Shown here in pieces: positions 31,626 to 38,706 of a stretch of 38,706 nt of DNA. A program made the translations under genes and the position numbers. The DNA is from Desulfobacterales bacterium (GTDB lineage: Bacteria > Desulfobacterota > DSM-4660 > Desulfatiglandales > Desulfatiglandaceae): assembly GCA_014382905.1 (NCBI GenBank), contig JACNIU010000075.1, positions 1 to 38,706 on the forward strand, given 5' to 3'. A model generated the notes under the pieces. The model did no database searches and had not been told where the DNA came from. It saw nothing but the letters and a program-made list of their open reading frames with translations. Each line of letters begins with the position of its first letter. Position 1 is the stretch's first letter.

Positions 31626-32579
31626 ATGACATCCTGTATTGAAGATCTGAATCGGTTACCATACCCTAAACAGATGATCATAGACATCCATTCTTTTTGT
31701 AATGCAAAATGTGCAATTTGTCCGTATGACGACCTGAAAAGAAAAAACAAAATGGGAATAATGGAGAAAAGTCTTTTTTCAAAGATTATTGATGACTTTA
31801 GCTGTCTGGCCAAAATGCATAAGTTTAGAGGAAGTGTTATATTTTGTAATATGGGCGAATTATTCTTTACCAAAGAGGTGATAAACCGAATAAAATATGT
31901 CCTCAAATCAGAGCTTGAGTTTAGTATCCAAACAAATGCATCATTAATGTCTAATGAGATGGTGGATCGACTTGTGGAATCGGGATTTACTGGCCCTATT
32001 ACAATTAGTTGCCATGGAATTTCGTCTGACGTTTATAAACGTTTAATGGGGTTAGATATTTGTGTAACATTGAATAATATTGACTATCTTATTTCGCGGT
32101 ATCCAAAGAATAGGATACAAATCCAAGCTATCCCCTATAAATGGCCAAAGGGAGAAGCAAGACGTGTTCGCAAATATTGGCACCAAAAACGAATTGAGGT
32201 ACGAATGCCCCTACCTAATAACAGGGGCGGATTATTACCTTCCATAACTACCAGTTATAAAAGGTCATTAGTCAGATGTAATGCTGGAAGACCTTTCGGT
32301 GAGATGGTCGTATGCTTCAATGGAGATGTAATTCTTTGCTGCAATGATATGGCGCAACAAGAAATAGTCGGTAATTTGATCGAAAACAGCATTGAAGAGG
32401 TCTGGAACGGAGATGTTTTTTTAGATAAAATAAAGCAGATATACTGCGGCAAACCTTCTAATGATGATTTTATCTGTAAAATGTGCGATTTTGGACGGCA
32501 ATCAAACTCACAAGTCTTTAGACTAATTAGAAATATTAGATATTCATTGAAAAGATTTTTCTTAATACAAATTTGGTGA
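31626..32579 (+). CDS. Radical SAM/SPASM-domain protein, AT-rich
   Basis: A 317-aa radical SAM enzyme with CNAKCAICPY (Cys25, 29, 32) near the N-terminus, GELFFTKEV and SIQTNASLMS as core strands, and a C-terminal SPASM-type Cys set (CNAGRPFGEMVVCFNGDVIL, then CCND, then CKMCDFG) for one or two auxiliary clusters. Such proteins in surface-glycan loci may modify sugars or peptides; the substrate is unknown. AGGAGG nine bases upstream gives a strong start at 31626. Two 60-base lines I counted by hand have 25 % and 30 % G+C, against 53 % in a line of arnA, which suggests recent acquisition. The stop overlaps a GTG of a 45-codon frame. Confidence 0.87.
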   Translation: MTSCIEDLNRLPYPKQMIIDIHSFCNAKCAICPYDDLKRKNKMGIMEKSLFSKIIDDFSCLAKMHKFRGSVIFCNMGELFFTKEVINRIKYVLKSELEFSIQTNASLMSNEMVDRLVESGFTGPITISCHGISSDVYKRLMGLDICVTLNNIDYLISRYPKNRIQIQAIPYKWPKGEARRVRKYWHQKRIEVRMPLPNNRGGLLPSITTSYKRSLVRCNAGRPFGEMVVCFNGDVILCCNDMAQQEIVGNLIENSIEEVWNGDVFLDKIKQIYCGKPSNDDFICKMCDFGRQSNSQVFRLIRNIRYSLKRFFLIQIW

Positions 32580-32713
32580 AAGACACGTATCTCTATTGGA
32601 TTCAGGCATGGCTGAGGAATTTCGCGCTCGGAATTTTCAATCTCTGGCCGAAAAGAGAGGAGATCGATAAAACGTATGGAACGAAGCGTCCTTGCCATGG
32701 AATTGGATGCTGA
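32576..32713 (+). CDS. Possible 45-aa remnant or small protein, unknown
   Basis: GTG at 32576 overlaps the radical SAM stop (GTGA), and the frame runs to TGA at 32711-32713. It reads VKDTYLYWIQAWLRNFALGI, then FNLWPKREEIDKTYG. Base composition returns to the regional norm within it, so it may be the tail of an older gene interrupted by the AT-rich insert. There is no start signal of its own and I recognise no family. Confidence 0.25.
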   Translation: MKDTYLYWIQAWLRNFALGIFNLWPKREEIDKTYGTKRPCHGIGC

Positions 32714-32734
32714 TGCAACAAGGACTTGACTATA

Positions 32735-32768
32735 GGATTGAAGATTGATTATTGTCGATTGTTGATTG
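32735..32768 (+). repeat. Heptamer repeat C (GATTGTC/GATTGTT type)
   Basis: Degenerate seven-base units (ATTGTCG, ATTGTTG and related GATTGAA/GATTGAT) in tandem. The complementary arrangement occurs at 34444-34470 inside arnC. The rest of the spacer up to the arn operon contains only this repeat and one hairpin. Confidence 0.65.
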
Positions 32769-32861
32769 AAAAGCGCCTGAAAAGGAAGAAAATTCAGGAC
32801 GAAGATGCCAAAAACATTTTCCTAAAATATAGTTTAACTTTGCGAATATTGAGTTTTCTCA

Positions 32862-32880
32862 GGCCCCTGCGACAGGGGCC
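32862..32880. other. GC-rich hairpin upstream of arnE
   Basis: GGCCCCTG (32862-32869) and CAGGGGCC (32873-32880) form a perfect eight-base stem with a three-base loop, 29 bases before the arnE start. There is no T run on either side, so a transcript-leader structure or a protein-binding palindrome is as likely as a terminator. Confidence 0.55.
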
Positions 32881-32909
32881 CTAAATATACATCTCGAGGA
32901 GACGATCCA

Positions 32910-33281
32910 ATGAATAGGTATCTCCCCCTGATCCTCCTGGGGGTACTCCTAAATGCCTTTGCCCAGCTTTCGCTCAAACAGGGGATGCGCGTCATCGGCC
33001 CCTTTGCCTTTTCCGTTGAGAACATTATGCCGGTGGGCATCAAGGTGATCCTCAATCCCTTTGTATTTGCAGGGTTGGTGTGCTACGTAGTCAGCGTGAT
33101 CGTATGGCTTATGGCCCTGTCAAGAGTAGAGGTAAGCTATGCTTATCCCCTTCTCAGCGTGGGCTACATCGTAACCGCCTTTGCGGGACAGATCTTTTTC
33201 CAGGAGGCCTTGGGGCCGGTTCGCTGGGCCGGAATCCTGATTATCTGTATCGGGGTCCTCCTCATTACCCGGAGCGCCTGA
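32910..33281 (+). CDS. arnE: ArnE-like small membrane flippase subunit (DMT/SMR family)
   Basis: A 123-aa four-span membrane protein of the EmrE-like drug/metabolite group. Hydrophobic segments lie at about 5-25, 45-68, 75-95 and 102-120; NAFAQLSLKQGM near residue 15 and VSYAYPLLSVGYIVTAFAG are typical of ArnE/ArnF. In the arn pathway ArnE and ArnF together are proposed to move undecaprenyl-phosphate-L-Ara4N across the inner membrane. Only one such gene is present here, so it may act as a homodimer, or its partner lies beyond the window. GAGGAG eight bases upstream supports the start. Its stop overlaps the arnB start by one base (TGATG). Confidence 0.85.
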   Translation: MNRYLPLILLGVLLNAFAQLSLKQGMRVIGPFAFSVENIMPVGIKVILNPFVFAGLVCYVVSVIVWLMALSRVEVSYAYPLLSVGYIVTAFAGQIFFQEALGPVRWAGILIICIGVLLITRSA

Positions 33282-34432
33282 TGAGATCAGAGTTCCTTCC
33301 ATTTTCCAGGCCATCTATTTCGGAAGAGGATATTTCGGCAGTAGGGGAAGTGCTCCGTTCGGGATGGATTACCACCGGCCCCAAGGCAGCCGAGTTTGAA
33401 CATACATTCTGCGAGTACGTCGGGTGTAGAAGCGCGATCGCGCTTGCTTCAGCTACTGCTGGGATGCATCTTGTCCTAAAGGGATTAGGGATCGGGCCCG
33501 GTGATGAGGTGATTACCCCCTCAATGACATGGGTCTCCACCATAAATCTGATCGTCTTGGCAGGCGCGACCCCGATATTTGCCGATATTGACAGGGATAC
33601 ATTAATGATTTCTCCGGGCTCGGTAGAAGAATCTCTTTCTCCCAGGACCCGGTTGATTGTACCCGTTCACTTTGCCGGTGCTGCTGCGGACATGGCGGCC
33701 TTGAGGAAAATAGCTGTCCGAAGCGGGGTTGCGCTTGTGGAGGACGCTGCCCATGCTTTAGGCACGCACTATTCGGGTGAGCATGTGGGGCGGGGAGGGA
33801 CCTCGATTTTCTCTTTTCATCCCATCAAGAACATCACCACCGGTGAAGGGGGGATGTTTTGCTCTGATGATCGTGAACTCGTGGACCGTATCAGCCGGTT
33901 GAAGTTTCACGGGCTTGGTGTGGATGCCTATGATCGCCACACACAGGGCCGATCACCCCAGGCTGAGGTCCTGGAGCCCGGGTACAAGTATAACATGACA
34001 GATATGTCGGCCGTTCTCGGTCTGAGACAGATTGCGCGTATCGATGGGTTCATCAAAAAAAGGGAAGCCCTCGCCGTCAGATACCGTGAATTGCTCTCCG
34101 AGATGGATGAGATCATGCCTCTATCGGTTCCGTCTGATACCACGAGGCATGCCTGGCATCTGTTTATCGTTCGACTCGATATCGACCGGACCGGGCTCGG
34201 CCGGGACGATTTTATGGGTGAACTGAAGGAGAGGAATATTGGAACCGGACTCCATTTCCGAGCCGTTCATCTCCAGAGATACTATAAAGAATCCATGGGC
34301 ACACACCGCGGCATGCTCCCCATCACTGAATGGAATTCAGACCGTATATGTTCGCTCCCCCTTTTCCCGGACATGACGTTTGAAGATGTGGATGACGTCG
34401 TTGAAGCAATCAAGGAAGTCCTGAGTAAATAA
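33281..34432 (+). CDS. arnB: UDP-4-amino-4-deoxy-L-arabinose aminotransferase
   Basis: PLP enzyme of the DegT/DnrJ/EryC1 family that aminates UDP-4-ketopentose to UDP-L-Ara4N. The 383-aa product matches the length of ArnB (385 in E. coli). [34 protein letters not shown] and [10 protein letters not shown] bind PLP and define the family; Lys183 in [14 protein letters not shown] is the Schiff-base lysine, and VEDAAHALG carries the cofactor Asp. The frame is open to 33080, but the ATG at 33281 matches family starts, overlaps the arnE stop and has GGAG six bases upstream. Its TAA overlaps the arnC ATG (TAATG), so translation is coupled on both sides. Confidence 0.95.
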   Translation: MRSEFLPFSRPSISEEDISAVGEVLRSGWITTGPKAAEFEHTFCEYVGCRSAIALASATAGMHLVLKGLGIGPGDEVITPSMTWVSTINLIVLAGATPIFADIDRDTLMISPGSVEESLSPRTRLIVPVHFAGAAADMAALRKIAVRSGVALVEDAAHALGTHYSGEHVGRGGTSIFSFHPIKNITTGEGGMFCSDDRELVDRISRLKFHGLGVDAYDRHTQGRSPQAEVLEPGYKYNMTDMSAVLGLRQIARIDGFIKKREALAVRYRELLSEMDEIMPLSVPSDTTRHAWHLFIVRLDIDRTGLGRDDFMGELKERNIGTGLHFRAVHLQRYYKESMGTHRGMLPITEWNSDRICSLPLFPDMTFEDVDDVVEAIKEVLSK

Positions 34433-35418
34433 TGAAAAAAGACCAATCGACAATCGACAATCAACAACCAAAAATCTCCATTGTCATCCCCGTGTTTAAC
34501 GAGGAGAAGAACCTCGAAGAGCTGTTAGACAGGTGCTTAAAAACGTGCCTGGGGATGAAAAGGGATTTTGAGATTATTCTTGTTGACGATGGAAGTTCCG
34601 ATGACTCACGAAATATGATCCAAAGGGTCGCATCGCAAAATCCCGGAAGGGTCGTGGGGATCCTTTTGAACAGGAATTATGGCCAGCACTCGGCGATTAT
34701 GGCCGGATTTGCAGAGACACGGGGAGATATCGTCGTTACGTTGGACGCCGATCTCCAGAACCCGCCCGAGGAAATCGAGAGGCTGGTCAACAAGGCCGAG
34801 GAAGGGTTTGATGTGGTTGGAAGCGTCCGGATGAACCGGCGCGATACGTTTTTCAGAAGGGCAGCCTCCATCATGATCAACAAAATCGTGCAGATGTCCA
34901 CCGGTGTGAAAATGCATGATTACGGCTGCATGCTGAGGGCCTATCACCGCCGAATCGTTGACGCCATGCTCCAATGTCACGAAAGGAGCACATTTATCCC
35001 TGTACTTGCCAACAACTTCGCAGGGCATACCGCCGAGATAGACGTTCATCACGCAAAAAGACCTGCCGGCGATTCAAAGTACGGGCTCTGGAAGCTCATT
35101 AATCTTCAGTTTGATCTGTTAACCAGTATGACAACGTTTCCGCTGCGCCTGTTGAACGTGCTCGGCGTACTCATATCGGCCCTCGGAGTGGGCTTCGGTA
35201 TATTTCTCTTTGTGATGAGATTAATCTACGGCCCTGATTGGGCTGCTGCCGGTGTCTTTACCTTGTTTGCCATTCTTTTTATTTTCATCGGCGCCCAGTT
35301 CCTCGGCATGGGTCTGCTCGGAGAATACATCGGCCGGATATACAGTGACGTGAGGGCCCGTCCCAGATACTTTGTGGAGCGCGTCGTCGGAAAAAGCTAC
35401 CTGAAAAGTGTGGAGTAA
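34432..35418 (+). CDS. arnC: Undecaprenyl-phosphate 4-deoxy-4-formamido-L-arabinose transferase
   Basis: Membrane-anchored GT2 enzyme that transfers Ara4-formyl-N to undecaprenyl phosphate. [52 protein letters not shown] and the ArnC-type [15 protein letters not shown] and [12 protein letters not shown] blocks are present, followed by two C-terminal spans ([20 protein letters not shown] and [20 protein letters not shown]). At 328 aa it is close to the E. coli length of 322. The first 14 residues ([14 protein letters not shown]) are extra and polar; they are encoded by four seven-base repeats (34444-34470). The ATG overlaps the arnB stop. Confidence 0.95.
   Translation: MKKDQSTIDNQQPKISIVIPVFNEEKNLEELLDRCLKTCLGMKRDFEIILVDDGSSDDSRNMIQRVASQNPGRVVGILLNRNYGQHSAIMAGFAETRGDIVVTLDADLQNPPEEIERLVNKAEEGFDVVGSVRMNRRDTFFRRAASIMINKIVQMSTGVKMHDYGCMLRAYHRRIVDAMLQCHERSTFIPVLANNFAGHTAEIDVHHAKRPAGDSKYGLWKLINLQFDLLTSMTTFPLRLLNVLGVLISALGVGFGIFLFVMRLIYGPDWAAAGVFTLFAILFIFIGAQFLGMGLLGEYIGRIYSDVRARPRYFVERVVGKSYLKSVE
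34444..34470 (-). repeat. Heptamer repeat C inside the 5' end of arnC
   Basis: Four tandem heptamers (CAATCGA, CAATCGA, CAATCAA, CAACCAA) lie within codons 5-13 of arnC. On the minus strand they read as TTGATTG and TCGATTG, the same units as at 32751-32768 in the plus orientation, so the two blocks form an inverted pair around arnE-arnB. Confidence 0.7.
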
Positions 35419-35461
35419 GCAGCAGGAAGTAAACTGCGTACTGTTAAGAGAGGATATACAT

Positions 35462-37483
35462 ATGAAAGCAGTGGTTCTATCCTATCACAATATCGGATGC
35501 AGAGGGATTGAAGCGCTCGAGCGGCACGGCTTTGAAATCGCCGCGGTCTTTACCCACAAAGATTCCCCGGGTGAGAACATCTGGTTTGAATCCGTTGCAG
35601 AGCTTGCTGCAGCCCTGAACATCCCAGTGTATGCCCCCGAAGACATCAACCACCCCCTCTGGGTTAAGAAGATCAGGGAAATTGAGCCTGACATTATCTT
35701 TTCCTTTTACTACCGCAATCTCGTGCAATCCCCCATACTGGATATCCCGCCAATGGGATGCCTGAATCTCCATGGTTCCCTGCTCCCCAAGTATCGGGGG
35801 AGATGCCCGATCAACTGGGTCCTCGTAAATTGTGAGGAGGAAACCGGTGTTACACTCCATTACATGACACCCCGCCCGGACGACGGCGATATTGTGTGTC
35901 AGAAAGGCATCAGAATATCCGGGAATGACACGGCAAGATCTCTTCACGAAAAAGCTGCGACAGCCGCTTTTGAGATGCTCGACGATGTTCTCCCTCAAAT
36001 AGCTGCGGGTACGGCGCCACGCCATCCCCAGGATCACGCCGCGGCCACATACTATGGTGGCCGTGGTCCGGAGGATGGCGAAATAGACTGGACCAAAACT
36101 GCGACGGAAGTCAGGGGCCTGGTAAGGGCGGTGTCCCTCCCCTTTCCCGGGGCCTTTAGCCACGTGGGTAACAGGAAATGCCTCCTCTGGACCGTTACGG
36201 AAATAAAAGACATAGGGGATGGGTCAAGGCCGGGAACGATTCTTTCGGTCGACCCTCTGGTGATCGCATGCGGGAATGGCGCTGTCAGCGTTGATTTCGG
36301 TCAGACAGAAAGTGGTGTTTACATGAGCGGGTCTCAATTGGCCGCTGAACTCGGTCTCGTGGAGGGGATGTGTTTTGGAGAACGGGCAACCAGCCGGATA
36401 GAAGCGGGCAGGAAAAAGAATGTCCTGATCTTGGGTGTTGACGGCTTTATAGGGAACGCGTTGAGCGAAAGGCTTTTGGAGAGCGGAAAATACGAAGTAC
36501 ACGGGATGGATCTTCGATCTGACTATATCCAGCGCCTGCTGGGAAGCCCGGGGTTTCATTTTGATGAAGGTGACATCTCGATCCATCGCGAGTGGATCGA
36601 ATACCACATCAGAAAATGCGACATTGTCATACCGCTGGTTGCAATTGCGACACCCATTGAATACACCCGGAACCCATTAAGGGTGTTCGAACTCGATTTT
36701 GAAGAAAATCTCAGGGTAGTGCGATACTGTGTCAAGTATGGAAAACGTATTGTCTTCCCGTCCACCTCCGAGGTGTACGGGATGTGCGATGAAGAGAATT
36801 TTGATGAGGATCATTCCAGATTGGTATTAGGTCCCATACGGATGCAGCGCTGGATTTACTCCTGCTGCAAGCAGCTGTTAGACAGAGTCATCTGGGCATA
36901 TGGCGCCCAAGAGGGGCTCCAGTTTACGCTATTCAGGCCTTTTAACTGGGTCGGCCCGAGATTGGACAGCCTCATGTCAGCGCGTATCGGCAGTTCACGC
37001 GCTATCACGCAGCTCATCCTGAATCTTGTTGAGGGCACCCCGATCCAGCTCATCGATTCCGGCAACCAGAAAAGATGCTTCACCGATGTCTCTGATGGTG
37101 TCGAATGTCTTTACAGGATTATAGAGAACCGGGGAGGTGTCTGCGACGGCAGGATCATCAACATCGGCAATCCCGCAAACGAGGCCAGCATTAGGGAATT
37201 GGCTGAGCTTTTAGTAAATAGGTTCAAGCAGCATCTCCTCCATTCAAGATTTCCGCCCTTTGCAGGTTTCAGGGAGGTTGAAAGCAGGGCCTATTACGGC
37301 GAAGGCTACCAGGATATGGCTCACCGCAAACCGAGTATTCGAAATGCGAGGCGGTTGTTGAACTGGACGCCTGCCGTGGGACTTGAACAATCCGTTGAAA
37401 ACACCTTGGACTTTTTTCTGAGGGAAGCCATCAGGTGTGGAGAGTTTGAGATAATAGATGCGGAATCGGTGGTGTGTGACTAA
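35462..37483 (+). CDS. arnA: Bifunctional UDP-glucuronate decarboxylase / UDP-L-Ara4N formyltransferase
   Basis: Two-domain cytosolic enzyme of L-Ara4N synthesis. The N-terminal formyltransferase has Asn102, His104 and Asp140 ([19 protein letters not shown] and MTPRPDDGD), at the same numbers as the E. coli catalytic residues. The C-terminal NAD-dependent decarboxylase begins near 330 with [13 protein letters not shown], then [10 protein letters not shown] (Ser/Glu acid pair) and YSCCKQLLD (YxxxK), and [11 protein letters not shown]. At 673 aa it compares with 660 in E. coli. The ATG at 35462 has AGAGGA seven bases upstream; an upstream extension to 35408 overlaps arnC and lacks homology. Domain order and active sites look intact, so both activities are expected. 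Confidence 0.96.
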   Translation: MKAVVLSYHNIGCRGIEALERHGFEIAAVFTHKDSPGENIWFESVAELAAALNIPVYAPEDINHPLWVKKIREIEPDIIFSFYYRNLVQSPILDIPPMGCLNLHGSLLPKYRGRCPINWVLVNCEEETGVTLHYMTPRPDDGDIVCQKGIRISGNDTARSLHEKAATAAFEMLDDVLPQIAAGTAPRHPQDHAAATYYGGRGPEDGEIDWTKTATEVRGLVRAVSLPFPGAFSHVGNRKCLLWTVTEIKDIGDGSRPGTILSVDPLVIACGNGAVSVDFGQTESGVYMSGSQLAAELGLVEGMCFGERATSRIEAGRKKNVLILGVDGFIGNALSERLLESGKYEVHGMDLRSDYIQRLLGSPGFHFDEGDISIHREWIEYHIRKCDIVIPLVAIATPIEYTRNPLRVFELDFEENLRVVRYCVKYGKRIVFPSTSEVYGMCDEENFDEDHSRLVLGPIRMQRWIYSCCKQLLDRVIWAYGAQEGLQFTLFRPFNWVGPRLDSLMSARIGSSRAITQLILNLVEGTPIQLIDSGNQKRCFTDVSDGVECLYRIIENRGGVCDGRIINIGNPANEASIRELAELLVNRFKQHLLHSRFPPFAGFREVESRAYYGEGYQDMAHRKPSIRNARRLLNWTPAVGLEQSVENTLDFFLREAIRCGEFEIIDAESVVCD

Positions 37484-37501
37484 GAGACAGCAGGGTTTCC
37501 C

Positions 37502-38392
37502 ATGTATGTAGGCCTGAGGATCGATGTTGATACCTTCAGAGGAACCGGATATGGCGTCCCGAGGTTATGCAAGCTTTTGGCTGAACATGCAATCCGGGCA
37601 TCGTTTTTCTTCTCGGTCGGGCCTGACAACATGGGCCGGCACCTGTGGCGATTGATCCGTCCCGGTTTTTTCCTGAAGATGCTGAGGACAAAGGCCTCAA
37701 GCCTTTATGGGTGGGACATCCTCTTCAGGGGGACTCTTTGGCCGGGACCTGTTATTGGCCGGAGATTCGGCCATATCATGCGCTCGGTCTCGGATACCGG
37801 ACATGAAGTGGGGCTCCACGCATGGGATCATCACAGGTGGCAGACAAAGATAGAGAGAATGAAAAGTGATGACATCTATCACTCCCTCAGTAGGGGAGTT
37901 TCTTTTCTGCGGGGTATCCTTGGCCGCCCCCCTGCCAGTTCCGCAAGTCCTGCATGGAAATGCACCGATATCGTCCTCCTGGAAAAGACGAAATTCCCTT
38001 TTACCTATAACAGTGACTGCAGGGGAGAAACGATTTTTTACCCCCTGATACGGGGAGAAGTGCTCCGTCAGCCCCAGATCCCCGTTACCCTTCCCACATA
38101 CGACGAAGTCATCGGGCACAAGGGCATATCAGAAAACAATTACAATGAGTACATGCTTTCTCTTATCAGACCGGAAAAGCTCAATGTCTTGACCGTTCAC
38201 GCTGAGGTGGAAGGGATCGCTTGTCTTGAGATGTTTAATCGATTCCTGAAGATGGCGCATTCTGCCGGCGCGAACTTTGTCCCTCTTGGAGAATTACTAA
38301 CGGATTCACATGAGGTTAAACACTCAACAATTGCTGCAAGAGAGATCCCTGGCCGCGAGGGATGGGTTTCCTGTCAGGTAAAGGCACCATAA
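37502..38392 (+). CDS. arnD: 4-deoxy-4-formamido-L-arabinose-phosphoundecaprenol deformylase
   Basis: Polysaccharide-deacetylase-type hydrolase that removes the formyl group from undecaprenyl-phosphate-Ara4FN. It has 296 aa, the same length as E. coli ArnD. GLRIDVDTFRGT at the N-terminus holds the metal/base Asp, GHEVGLHAWDHHRW the His pair, RPPASSASPAWKC and PFTYNSDCRGE follow, and HAEVEGI near the end supplies the catalytic His. It starts 18 bases after the arnA stop; the ribosome-binding site (CAGGG) is weak, so expression probably depends on coupling within the operon. Confidence 0.94.
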   Translation: MYVGLRIDVDTFRGTGYGVPRLCKLLAEHAIRASFFFSVGPDNMGRHLWRLIRPGFFLKMLRTKASSLYGWDILFRGTLWPGPVIGRRFGHIMRSVSDTGHEVGLHAWDHHRWQTKIERMKSDDIYHSLSRGVSFLRGILGRPPASSASPAWKCTDIVLLEKTKFPFTYNSDCRGETIFYPLIRGEVLRQPQIPVTLPTYDEVIGHKGISENNYNEYMLSLIRPEKLNVLTVHAEVEGIACLEMFNRFLKMAHSAGANFVPLGELLTDSHEVKHSTIAAREIPGREGWVSCQVKAP

Positions 38393-38403
38393 GTAGTTCA
38401 GTC

Positions 38404-38706
38404 ATGAGGAAGTATTCTGTTGCCGTAATAATCCTTTTCCTTTTCCTTTACATCCTGCCGCTTGGGGTGCGGCCCCTCGCTATTCCTGACGAGACACGAT
38501 ACGCCGAGATTCCACGGGAAATGATCGCTTCAGGAAACTGGGTGGTCCCTCATCTGAACGGTCTCAGATATTTTGAAAAACCGGTTTTGGGGTATTGGCT
38601 CAACGCCCTATCCATCACCCTCTTCGGTGAAAATGCGTTTGCCATACGTCTGACATCCGCCTTGGCGGCCGGTATATCAGCGTTAATGGTTTTCTTCCTG
38701 ATAAGG
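38404..38706 (+). CDS. arnT: Undecaprenyl-phosphate-L-Ara4N : lipid A transferase, 5' part
   Basis: The first 101 codons of arnT, cut by the right window edge. The product begins MRKYSVAVIILFLFLYILPL (first span), then the periplasmic loop IPDETRYAEIPREMIASGNW and GLRYFEKPVLGYWLNALSI, nearly the E. coli ArnT pattern IPDETRYAEISREML and YFEKP. ArnT transfers L-Ara4N from the lipid carrier to lipid A phosphates, lowering negative charge and giving resistance to polymyxin and cationic peptides. It starts 11 bases after the arnD stop and continues the operon. No stop appears before the window ends. Confidence 0.95.
   Translation, partial: MRKYSVAVIILFLFLYILPLGVRPLAIPDETRYAEIPREMIASGNWVVPHLNGLRYFEKPVLGYWLNALSITLFGENAFAIRLTSALAAGISALMVFFLIR

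Noticed and set aside
32255-32698. 147-codon minus-strand frame over the end of the radical SAM gene
   Set aside because: Antisense shadow of a gene with a clear family match and ribosome-binding site.
33080-33280. 67-codon N-terminal extension of arnB
   Set aside because: Lies inside arnE in another frame and has no homology; ArnB starts at 33281.

Overview
The window looks like chromosome from a Gram-negative, anaerobe-type bacterium, most likely of the deltaproteobacterial/Desulfobacterota kind. This placement is inferred from gene content and a G+C near 50 %, not from a marker search. An outer membrane is implied by a DUF481 barrel protein and a large LPS/lipid A gene block. Short degenerate repeats are scattered through the spacers.

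Layout. 1-0.8 kb (-): a subtilisin-like protease cut by the window edge and carrying a frameshift. 0.84-1.68 kb: almost gene-free. 1.68-1.85 kb (-): tRNA-Lys(CTT) and tRNA-Arg(TCG), divergent from rplM-rpsI-truA (2.07-3.70 kb). A 52-aa gene meets truA tail to tail. 4.1-14.3 kb (-): one long run of genes, read from right to left as a three-gene hexosyl-glycerate osmolyte cassette (glucosyl-3-phosphoglycerate synthase-like, HAD phosphatase, second glycosyltransferase), carB, a PurF homologue whose glutaminase site has been erased, a methyltransferase and an AmrS-type radical SAM enzyme. 14.6-20.1 kb: housekeeping and unknown genes (HD hydrolase, Lys-rich small protein, TIGR01777 epimerase-like protein, DUF523-DUF1722 protein, remnant of a 2-hydroxyacid dehydrogenase, nitroreductase, metallo-beta-lactamase-fold protein). 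20.1-23.8 kb: a 752-aa EF-hand membrane protein of unknown family, divergent from the DUF481 outer-membrane protein.

23.9-38.7 kb is a cell-envelope glycan region: an ArnT-like membrane glycosyltransferase, WaaE-like GT2, methyltransferase, GT2, a second polytopic glycosyltransferase, GT4, an AT-rich radical SAM/SPASM gene, and then a tightly coupled arnE-arnB-arnC-arnA-arnD-arnT operon. This operon makes 4-amino-4-deoxy-L-arabinose (L-Ara4N) for lipid A, and arnT runs off the right edge. In the arn set, ArnA oxidatively decarboxylates UDP-glucuronate and formylates the amino sugar, ArnB aminates, ArnC loads undecaprenyl phosphate, ArnD deformylates, ArnE flips and ArnT transfers to lipid A.

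The points most worth a second look are the glutaminase-dead PurF beside carB, the EF-hand membrane protein, the two-glycosyltransferase osmolyte cassette, and several families of short dispersed repeats that reach into gene ends (one supplies a stop codon, one encodes the N-terminal tail of ArnC). No CRISPR array, complete insertion sequence, prophage or defence cluster was seen.
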